Shown one piece after another: positions 27,605 through 37,969 of a DNA stretch of 64,000 nucleotides. Position 1 is the first letter of the stretch, and each line of letters opens with the position of its first letter. The position numbers and the translations under genes were made by a program. Source of the DNA: Xanthomonas arboricola (lineage in GTDB: Bacteria; Pseudomonadota; Gammaproteobacteria; Xanthomonadales; Xanthomonadaceae); assembly GCF_003353015.1 (NCBI RefSeq), contig NZ_QREM01000007.1:708171-772170 (forward strand), written 5' to 3'. The notes under the pieces were generated by a model. The model searched no databases, had not been told where the DNA came from, and saw nothing but the letters and a program-made list of their open reading frames with translations.

Positions 27605-29383
27605 TCAGCGTGCAGGTGTCGCCAGCTGCACTTGCGCCTTGCCCACCGGGTTGCGCGGGTCGCTGCCGCCGCTGAGCACGTTGCTGCGCTTGTCCCACTC
27701 CACCGTCTGCAGGTTGCCCCAGACGTGGCTGGAACCGCGGCCGCCTTCGGCGGTGTCGCCGGGCAGCTTGAGCGCATGCCCCATCGCCTGCAGCGCCTGG
27801 GCGGTCTGCGGCGAGAACGCGTTGCTCTCGGCCTCGATCACGTCCGGCAGCCACTGGTGGTGATAGCGCGGCAAGGCGCTGACCTGCTGTGCGTCCAGGC
27901 CGGCGTCGTAGCCCAGGATGCCGAGCAGCACCATGGTGATGATGCGGCTGCCGCCCGGGGTGCCGATCACCGCGACCTTGTCGGCCGATTCCATGAAGGT
28001 CGGCGTCATCGAGCTGAGCATGCGCTTGCCCGGCTTGGGCGCGTTGGCGGCATAGCCCATCACGCCGAAGGCATTGGGCGTGCCCGGCTTGAGCGCGAAG
28101 TCGTCCATCTCGTCGTTGAGCAGCACGCCGGTGCCCTTGGGGATCAGCCCCGAGCCGTACAGCAGGTTGACGGTCTGGGTGGCGCCGACACGATTGCCTT
28201 CGCCATCGATGATGGAAAAATGCGTGGTCTCGTCGTCTTCCAGCGGCGTGGGATTGCCCGACAACAGATCGCTGGGCGTGGCCTTGTCCGGGTTGATCGT
28301 GGCACGCAGGCCTTGCGCGTAGTCCTTGCTGGTCAGCACGCGCTGCGGCACCGCGACAAAGTCCGGGTCGCCGAGGAAGAAGGTGCGGTCGCGGTAGGCG
28401 CGGCGCATCGCTTCCACCACCAGATGGGTGCGATGCGCATCATCGAGCGTATCCAGCTCCCAGCCTTCCAGGATCTGCAGCATGGCGGCGAGTGCGATCC
28501 CGCCGGAAGACGGCGGCGGCGCGGTGGTGATCTTCCAGCCGCGGTAATCGAACTGGATCGGCGTGCGCTGCCTGACCCGATACCCGGCCAGCTCGGCGGC
28601 CTTCCACTGCCCGCCGGCCTGCTTGACGCCGGCCAGCAGCTTGCTGGCGGTTTCGCCCTTGTAGAAGCCATCAAAGCCCTTGTCGCCGAGCAGCGTCAAG
28701 GTGTGGGCCAATTCGGGCTGCTTGAAGATGTCGCCTTCGGCAATCGGCTTGCCGCCGCGCAGATAAACCTCGCGCGTGCCGGGATAACGCTCCATCACCT
28801 CGCGCCGCGAGGCATAGCCCTCGGCCATGCGCGCGTACACCGGGAAACCTTCGCTGGCGATGCGGATCGCCGGCGCCAGCGACTGCTTCAGCGGCAGCCG
28901 GCCGTGCTTGGTGGCCAGTTCCACCAGCGCCGCGGGCAACCCGGGAATGCCGGCCGACCACGGGCCGTTGACCGAGCGGTCGCGGTCCAGCGCGCCCTGC
29001 TTGTCGAGGAACTGCGCCTCGCTGGCCGACTCGGGTGCGGTCTCGCGCGCATCCAGCATCACGTCCTTGCCGGTCTTGGCATCGTGCAACAGGAAGAACC
29101 CGCCGCCGCCCAGGCCCGAGCTGATCGGCTCGACCACCGCCAGGGTGGACGACACCGCGATCGCCGCATCGAACGCATTGCCGCCTTCGCGCAGGATCTG
29201 CAGGCCGGCGTCGGTGGCCAGGGCGTGCCCGCTGGCGATCGCCGCGCCGGGCGGATGCCCCGCCACCGGCGAGGTCGCGGCCGCCGCCGGCCTGGCGCCA
29301 TCGGCCGACCAGGCCGGCGGCGCCAGTACGAAGGCCAGCAGCAACAGGCCGCGCGAAGGAAAACGTCGGGAAAAGATGCTCAC
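27605..29383 (-). CDS. ggt: Gamma-glutamyltransferase, periplasmic
   Basis: A 592-residue Ntn-hydrolase that cleaves or transfers the gamma-glutamyl group of glutathione. There is a signal peptide (RGLLLLAFVLAPPAWSADG). The heavy-chain signature is SGHALATDAGLQILREGGNA, and the autoprocessing and catalytic Thr is near residue 386 in DETTHFSIIDGEGN; the substrate-binding loop has LLNDEMDDF and PGGSRIITMVL. The start is GTG at 29383, overlapping the stop of the upstream ferredoxin gene (GTGA); this preserves the signal peptide, whereas in-frame starts further upstream would read through the ferredoxin gene. Confidence 0.94.
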   Translation of the reverse strand: MSIFSRRFPSRGLLLLAFVLAPPAWSADGARPAAAATSPVAGHPPGAAIASGHALATDAGLQILREGGNAFDAAIAVSSTLAVVEPISSGLGGGGFFLLHDAKTGKDVMLDARETAPESASEAQFLDKQGALDRDRSVNGPWSAGIPGLPAALVELATKHGRLPLKQSLAPAIRIASEGFPVYARMAEGYASRREVMERYPGTREVYLRGGKPIAEGDIFKQPELAHTLTLLGDKGFDGFYKGETASKLLAGVKQAGGQWKAAELAGYRVRQRTPIQFDYRGWKITTAPPPSSGGIALAAMLQILEGWELDTLDDAHRTHLVVEAMRRAYRDRTFFLGDPDFVAVPQRVLTSKDYAQGLRATINPDKATPSDLLSGNPTPLEDDETTHFSIIDGEGNRVGATQTVNLLYGSGLIPKGTGVLLNDEMDDFALKPGTPNAFGVMGYAANAPKPGKRMLSSMTPTFMESADKVAVIGTPGGSRIITMVLLGILGYDAGLDAQQVSALPRYHHQWLPDVIEAESNAFSPQTAQALQAMGHALKLPGDTAEGGRGSSHVWGNLQTVEWDKRSNVLSGGSDPRNPVGKAQVQLATPAR

Positions 29384-29664
29384 GGGGCGGGAGGCTCCTG
29401 TTCGTACAGTTCGGGGTGATCGCGCTGCAGCTGGATGAGCTTGGCGAGCAATTGATCGTGGGTTTCCGGGATGTCCGGATCCGGGTCGATGCATTCGACC
29501 GGGCACACCACCACGCATTGCGCTTCGTCGAAATGGCCCACGCACTCGGTGCACCGTGCCGGGTCGATCACGTAGATGGTTTCGCCCATCGAGATCGCCT
29601 GGTTCGGGCACGCCGGCTCGCAGACATCGCAGTTGACGCAGAGCTCGTTGATCTTCAGCGACAT
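29380..29664 (-). CDS. YfhL-like 2[4Fe-4S] ferredoxin
   Basis: A 94-residue small iron-sulfur electron carrier. Two cluster motifs are visible: CVNCDVCEPACPN (about residues 9-21) and CTECVGHFDEAQCVVVCPVEC (split across the second site, with the longer spacing between the second and third Cys typical of YfhL/FdxA-like ferredoxins). The C-terminal helix (LLAKLIQLQRDHPELY) is also usual for this group. It ends by overlapping the ggt start; a functional link with ggt is not obvious, and the pair may only share a transcript with coaD and rsmD upstream. Confidence 0.93.
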   Translation of the reverse strand: MSLKINELCVNCDVCEPACPNQAISMGETIYVIDPARCTECVGHFDEAQCVVVCPVECIDPDPDIPETHDQLLAKLIQLQRDHPELYEQEPPAP

Positions 29665-29895
29665 GGCGGCATCACCCTGCGATGCAACGCGGCGCGATGC
29701 AACGCCAGGTGCTGGAACGCAACGTACTGCCGGACGCCAACGCGCCCGGCCCGGGACCAGGCATGCACACTGCCACGCACGTGGTCGGCAACCGGTCCGC
29801 GCGGACCGGCCCCGATGGGGTGCGGAATCAGCGGCATGCCGCGATCCCGCACGGCGGCCGGACGCGCCCTCCCGCGCCTCCGGCCTGGGACGGCA

Positions 29896-30393
29896 TTACT
29901 TGGCTTCAACGAAGGTGTATTCCACGCCCTTGGGCTGGACGATGCCCTGCACCCGCGCGTTCTCGGCGGCATCGCCGATGAACAGCACGCGCACGCCCTT
30001 CATCGAATCCGGCTGCACGTCCTTGAATGCGGCCTCGATCAGGTCGGCCATCTTGGTCGACGCCGACGAACCGAAGGCCAGCATGTTGCCCGGCTGCACG
30101 CCACGCGCCAGTGCGGTCTTGACGCTTTCCAGCTGACGCTCGTAGCTGCCGGAGAACTCGGCATCGGACTCCGGCGGCAAGTAGTACAGGAACGGGCTGT
30201 TGGTGGTGGCGCCCAGGTTCTGGCCGACCACTTCCTGCAGGTACTTCTTCCAGCCGGCGTTGTCGTCCTTGGCCGGCGCCTTCAGCGGCGCGGGAGCCGC
30301 AGCGGCGGTCGGTGCCGGCTCTTCCTTCTTGCAGGCGGTGACGGCCAGAGCGGCGATCGAAGCGAGCGCCAGCGCGCGCATGGTGTGTTTCAT
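29896..30393 (-). CDS. Hypothetical lipoprotein downstream of coaD
   Basis: A 165-residue predicted lipoprotein of unknown function. GGGAGGAG precedes the ATG at 30393. The signal peptide ends in a lipobox VTAC (Cys near 21), followed by KKEE and a Pro/Ala-rich linker, then a soluble domain of about 110 residues containing FLYYLPPES, GNMLAFGSSAS and VRVLFIGDAAEN. The domain is recognisable as a conserved xanthomonad protein but no function is known to me. It lies 47 bases after coaD, probably cotranscribed. Confidence 0.85.
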   Translation of the reverse strand: MKHTMRALALASIAALAVTACKKEEPAPTAAAAPAPLKAPAKDDNAGWKKYLQEVVGQNLGATTNSPFLYYLPPESDAEFSGSYERQLESVKTALARGVQPGNMLAFGSSASTKMADLIEAAFKDVQPDSMKGVRVLFIGDAAENARVQGIVQPKGVEYTFVEAK

Positions 30394-30440
30394 GAAACTC
30401 CTCCCGTTGAAAAGCATGTGGTGGTGTGACTGCTAGAGAA

Positions 30441-31752
<1,312 letters not shown>

Positions 31753-31805
31753 CCCCCAGGCCATCGGCCGCGTTGCGGCCTGGGCCACCATGGAGCACGA
31801 CCCCA

Positions 31806-33710
<1,905 letters not shown>

Positions 33711-33734
33711 GAGCTGCGATGGCGTAGCTGAGAC

Positions 33735-33766
33735 TACAACGGCCAGCGCGGGTGCTGGCCGTTGTA
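33735..33766 (+). terminator. Terminator hairpin after htpG
   Basis: TACAACGGCCAGC and its exact inverse form a 13-base stem with a 6-base loop, 24 bases after the htpG stop, followed by TTGAAT. The T-tract is poor but the stem is strong. Confidence 0.7.
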
Positions 33767-34307
33767 TTGAATCTGCCGACTGTTCGAGTCATTGCCCCTG
33801 CACCGCTTCGACCAGATGCCTCGATGCTTAACCGCAGACAAAGTCTCCTGTCCATTCAGCGCTGTTCGCGAGACTTGAAAGATGCTTCAAGCATCGCTGA
33901 CAAAAAACCCATCGATTTATCCTGTTGTGGCGCGGTTTCCTACGCGTAGCCGAAGGTGGCGTGGCTGACCTGCCGGCGCCCTGGCTTCAGCGAAGCCTCG
34001 CGCTATCTGTAGCACAACGAATTGGTTGAAATGGGCGTACCCGATGCCAGACGGCTCAGCGCAGAGATGCGGGGGAAGGCAGGTTTTTGACGTCGAGGAC
34101 GGGTACCGAAGTGGCCTGCATGGAACGCCCCCAGACCAGAACGACCGCATCATTTCCTGAATTCAAACCGCTCCGGCACCTGGTTGTTGTTGGCAACCAA
34201 TACGCCGGATTCCAATATTCTTTCAAAATTCCGCTCATTCCTTGCAAAGCAGGGTTGGCTCCGCGCTTCAAAAGACATTCCAAAGCTACGCAAGCCACAG
34301 ACTTCCT

Positions 34308-34338
34308 TTGCTGTTGCGCAGATGCAGGATCGTATAAA
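34308..34338 (+). promoter_or_regulatory. Candidate promoter of the DUF6624 gene
   Basis: TTGCTG (34308-34313) and TATAAA (34333-34338) with a 19-base spacer, about 58 bases before the start codon. The spacing is slightly long. Confidence 0.35.
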
Positions 34339-34395
34339 TTCGCCAGGAGCAAGCTTTTCGACCAGGCAACGCCATGAACAGTGGGTAGAGCATCC

Positions 34396-35028
34396 ATGAA
34401 ACCACGAGCGGCATCTTTAGTTTTTATCGCCATGGGCTTGGCAGCAGGGACTGTGACTGCCTCAAACTTGGCGAGTGCGTCTCGTGAGGTCGCAGGCCAT
34501 CCAACCGACAAACCATCAGCAGCTGGGGTCGCGCAGCAATTGATTGCGCTTGGCGAAGAAGATCAGCGTGATCGCAAGCAGGCCATGACACCCGGGTTCG
34601 ATGACGCCCGACTTGCAGAGGCAGACCGGCGCCGGGAGGCAGCCTGGCTTGAGATCACCTCGGGAAGGCTACTGGGCCTGAGCGAAGTGGGTGAAGCTGC
34701 GGTGTCCGCGCAATTTCTCATCCTCCAACACTCCGACAACCGCACGCTCCATGCGGACATGGCCCAACAGCTGCAAGAGCTGGTTGAGAAGGGTGAATTT
34801 CCCAAGGATGCCTTCGCCACATTCATTGATCGCCAGCTGGTCTACGCCGGGAAGCCTCAACGTTTTGGCACCCAAGCAAATGAATCTTTTGAGCTGTATC
34901 CCATTGAGGACGAAAGCAACGTCGACAAGCGGCGGGAATCCATGGGATTGCCGCCCATATCGGAGTTGCGCGCAAAGCTACGGCACGTCAAGAAGGCCGT
35001 GGCATCCGGCAAGGGGCTGGGTGAATAA
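34396..35028 (+). CDS. DUF6624-family exported protein
   Basis: A 210-residue protein of unknown function. The ATG at 34396 gives a signal-peptide-like start MKPRAASLVFIAMGLAAG. The conserved C-terminal region fits DUF6624: a run around SEVGEAAVSAQFLILQHSD, ending with FIDRQLVYAGKPQRFGTQ, YPIEDESNVDKRRESMGLPP. Codon use is less GC-biased than that of neighbours and the gene sits in a low-GC pocket with its own promoter, suggesting acquisition. A GTG 15 bases upstream is an alternative start. Confidence 0.8.
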   Translation: MKPRAASLVFIAMGLAAGTVTASNLASASREVAGHPTDKPSAAGVAQQLIALGEEDQRDRKQAMTPGFDDARLAEADRRREAAWLEITSGRLLGLSEVGEAAVSAQFLILQHSDNRTLHADMAQQLQELVEKGEFPKDAFATFIDRQLVYAGKPQRFGTQANESFELYPIEDESNVDKRRESMGLPPISELRAKLRHVKKAVASGKGLGE

Positions 35029-35430
35029 CCTTGTGTCATTCACCACGAAGCTTCAAGGCCATGCTGTGCCTGCCACACAGCCTCACCGACCGAGGCCGCG
35101 TAGAAGCCCCCAGGGTGCGGCGAACCGGCGGCAAATGAACGATCTAGTTGCAAGCTGCAGATCACTGCGCGCGGGCGAGCTGGTGATGCCGGTGGCGCGC
35201 AATGCTGGGCAGTGAGGCACTGAACTACAGGCTTGGCGCGACTGAATGACACGGCGCTTGGCCCGTACCCTCACCCCGACCCCTCTCCCGGCGGGAGAGG
35301 GGCTTTTATCTTCTGCGCAGGCTGCTCTTGATGCTTCGCTCCTTGCGCGCTCGGGATCGCTGTGTGATGTGCCATCTACACCTGACGCAGCGCGTAGGTA
35401 AGCAGGGCAACATGGCGGTCCATGCGTTGA
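35029..35430. other. Convergent intergenic region
   Basis: 402 bases between the plus-strand DUF6624 gene and the minus-strand GH127 gene. It contains repeat copy C (35262-35303). No gene was seen. Confidence 0.6.
35262..35303. repeat. Partial palindromic intergenic element (copy C)
   Basis: CCGTACCCTCACCCC followed by the hairpin CCCCTCTCCC/GGGAGAGGGG (35280-35302). This is one half of the composite element seen at 16005-16137 and 25416-25527. The hairpin followed by CTTTTAT could end transcription of the DUF6624 gene. Confidence 0.75.
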
Positions 35431-37806
35431 TCACGCCGACTCCAGCACCCAGCACCCGAACGCGGGCCCGGCCGAGTAGCCGGTTTCCGGTTCGATGCGG
35501 ATCTGCAGCGTGTCGCGGCCGGCGACCGCTGCGGGCATGGCGTAATCCACATCGACGAAGTCGAGGCCGCGGTTGCCGTCCAGGCGTTCGTTGGCGATGA
35601 GTTCGCCGTCGGCAAGGATGCGGAAGCGGCGGCGGGTTTCGTCGCCCCAGTAGCGCAGGCGCAGGATGCGGGCCCGGGTGGTGTTGCGCAGGGTGAAGGC
35701 GATGAAGCCGCCGGTGCGGGCGTCGCGGCCGGCGCGGCGGCGGTAGCTCAGTGCGTAGGAGCTTTCGCTGTGCAGGCCATGGGCCTTTTCGGACGCGTCG
35801 TCGCCCAGGGCGATGCGGTCCAGCGCGCGCGTGTCCAGCGCCTGTTGTTTCGCATCTGCTGCGGCCTGCTCGGCTCGGTGCTGTTGCCATGCAGCGGCAT
35901 CGCGATGCTCCAGGTAGGGCGCGCTGCGGCGATCGAACTGGGCATAGAACGGCGAGAAGCGCCACTGCTGGTCGCCGTCGCGGTAGTCGAACGCGGCCTG
36001 GCCTGCCACCGGCTGCAGGCGCTGCAAGACCTCATCGCCGCCGATCAATGCCGGAGCGGTGCCCGACCAGGGTCTTGCCGCATCGCCCAGGTCGGCCGCC
36101 AGCACCAGCGGCCCGCGCAGCACCGAGACCCAGGCCGGGTCGTCCGGTGTGGTTTCCAGGCGCAGCGGCATCTGCAACGACAGGGTGAGCGTGTCGCCCG
36201 CGCGCCAGCGGCGGGTGATGCGCAGGTAGCCCTCGTTGACGGCGGCATCGACCGATTGGCCGTTGAGCTGCAGCTTCGGCGACTGCGCCCAGCCGGGCAC
36301 GCGCAGTGCGAGCGTGCGTTGCTCGGCCGGGGCGGCATCGATGCGTAGCGAGGCGCTGCCCTGCTCGGGCATCGTGCTGTGCAGGGTCATGTCCAGCCCG
36401 GCGGCGTCGCGCACGCTGGAGGGCACATACAGGTTGACGTAGACGCCCTGCCCGTCCTGCCAATAGATCGAATCGCCGAACTGGGCGTGCGCCTCCATGC
36501 CGCTGCCGACGCAGCACCAGAAATCGTCGAACGGCGACGACCAAGCGCGCGCTTCGCCGGCCAGCATCGGTGTCATGTAGGTGAACATGCCGGTGCGCGG
36601 ATGCTGCTGCGCCATCACGTGGTTGAGCAGCGTGCGCTCGTAGTAATCGAAGAACTCGGCCTGCGGGCCCCACTGGTACAGATGGCGGGTGAGCTTGAGC
36701 ATGTTGTAGCTGGCGCAGTGCTCGCAGGTCTGCTCGGTGACAAACTTCGAGATGCTCTCCGGCTGCTGGAAGTACTCACGGTCGCCGTTGCCGCCGATCA
36801 CGTAGGTATGGTGGTCGGTGACGGTGTGCCAGAAGAAGCGCGCCGCCGCGCCCGAAGCGGCATCGCCGGTGACCTCGTACTCGCGTGCCAGGCCGATCAG
36901 CTTGGGGATGTTGGTGTTGGAATGCTGGTGCACCAGCTCGTCGCGCTGGGCAATCAGCGGATCGAGCACGGCATGGTGGTGCAGGCGCTGGGCCAGCGCC
37001 AGCCATTGCGCATTGCCGGTGCGCACGTGCAGCTCGACGAAGGATTCGTTGAGGCCGCCGAATTCGCACGACAGCACCTTCTGCAGCTGGGCGTCGTCGA
37101 GTGCGGCGAAGACGCCTTGCAGATAGCCGGCCAGGCCGACCGCCACCTGCAGCGCCTGCGCATTGTCGCAATGCGCATGCACGTCGAGCAGGCCGGCAAA
37201 CAGCTTGTGCCAGGTGTACAGCGGTGCCCAACTGCCATTGAGGTAGAACGGCGCCGGGTCGATCTTGCCGCGCTTGAGCTCATCGAACACCGCGCGGCCG
37301 CTTTCGATCTTGCCTGCGGCATTCTTGCGGGTGAAGCCGGCCACGTAACCATCGCCTGCGTGTGCCTGGCACCGCGCCAGCTCGCCCACCAGATAGGCTG
37401 CGCGTGCGCGGCATTGCGCATCGCCGGTCTGCGCATGCATCAGCGCCAGTGCGCTGAGATAGTGGCCCAGCGTATGCCCGGCGATGGTGTCTGCCTCCCA
37501 GCCGCCGTATGCCTTGGCCCTGGGATCGAGCCCTGCGTACAGCACGAAGTTGTGCAGCAGCCGGTCCGGCTCAAGCCGCATCAGATAGCGACGGTTGGTG
37601 TGCAGCGCATCCAGGAACAACGACGGCGTGAGCCGCACCTGCGCCAGCGGCACGGCGCGCACGCTGCCGGGTTGCGCGGCACTGGCCTGCGCCGGAAACC
37701 TGAGGAAACCCGCCGCAACCGCCAGGCTGCTCCAGGCCAGAAAACGGCGCCGCGACAGGTTCAACGCGTGGCCGGCAGCGTGCTCGGTATCGAAGGCATC
37801 GGTCAT
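35431..37806 (-). CDS. GH127 beta-L-arabinofuranosidase (HypBA1-like), Tat-exported
   Basis: A 791-residue enzyme of the former DUF1680 group. The ATG at 37806 gives a Tat signal (SRRRFLAWSSLAVAAG). The (alpha/alpha)6 catalytic domain shows the zinc-thiolate site known from bifidobacterial HypBA1: Glu near 362 and Cys near 364 (TCEHCASYN) and the Cys pair near 431-432 (FWCCVGSGMEAHAQFG), one of which is the nucleophile. HypBA1 enzymes remove terminal beta-1,2-L-arabinofuranose from hydroxyproline-linked arabinosides of extensins. GH146 is a related family and cannot be excluded by eye. It is the last gene of the minus-strand arabinoside locus, 163 bases after a TonB receptor. Confidence 0.88.
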   Translation of the reverse strand: MTDAFDTEHAAGHALNLSRRRFLAWSSLAVAAGFLRFPAQASAAQPGSVRAVPLAQVRLTPSLFLDALHTNRRYLMRLEPDRLLHNFVLYAGLDPRAKAYGGWEADTIAGHTLGHYLSALALMHAQTGDAQCRARAAYLVGELARCQAHAGDGYVAGFTRKNAAGKIESGRAVFDELKRGKIDPAPFYLNGSWAPLYTWHKLFAGLLDVHAHCDNAQALQVAVGLAGYLQGVFAALDDAQLQKVLSCEFGGLNESFVELHVRTGNAQWLALAQRLHHHAVLDPLIAQRDELVHQHSNTNIPKLIGLAREYEVTGDAASGAAARFFWHTVTDHHTYVIGGNGDREYFQQPESISKFVTEQTCEHCASYNMLKLTRHLYQWGPQAEFFDYYERTLLNHVMAQQHPRTGMFTYMTPMLAGEARAWSSPFDDFWCCVGSGMEAHAQFGDSIYWQDGQGVYVNLYVPSSVRDAAGLDMTLHSTMPEQGSASLRIDAAPAEQRTLALRVPGWAQSPKLQLNGQSVDAAVNEGYLRITRRWRAGDTLTLSLQMPLRLETTPDDPAWVSVLRGPLVLAADLGDAARPWSGTAPALIGGDEVLQRLQPVAGQAAFDYRDGDQQWRFSPFYAQFDRRSAPYLEHRDAAAWQQHRAEQAAADAKQQALDTRALDRIALGDDASEKAHGLHSESSYALSYRRRAGRDARTGGFIAFTLRNTTRARILRLRYWGDETRRRFRILADGELIANERLDGNRGLDFVDVDYAMPAAVAGRDTLQIRIEPETGYSAGPAFGCWVLESA

Positions 37807-37969
37807 GGGATCAGCTTGGCTCCTGTCTGTGCGCGCAGACTGCGCGCACCGTGGCAACCCATGTCGGCAACCGCGATCAACGCGGCTGCCCGGGACGTAC
37901 TCAGTGCGCGCGCCGGGATCAAGCGATACACGGCGGCGCGCTGAAGCGGTAGCGACGACACGACGGCGC

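Larger units (their letters stand above)
33711..34395. other. Gene-free stretch between htpG and the DUF6624 gene
   Basis: 685 bases of visibly lower GC than the surroundings. It holds the htpG terminator hairpin and the promoter region of the next gene. No coding frame with family resemblance was seen. Confidence 0.6.

Noticed and set aside
34087-34377. 96-codon frame upstream of the DUF6624 gene
   Set aside because: No recognisable domain and no ribosome binding site; the region fits a promoter-containing intergenic stretch.
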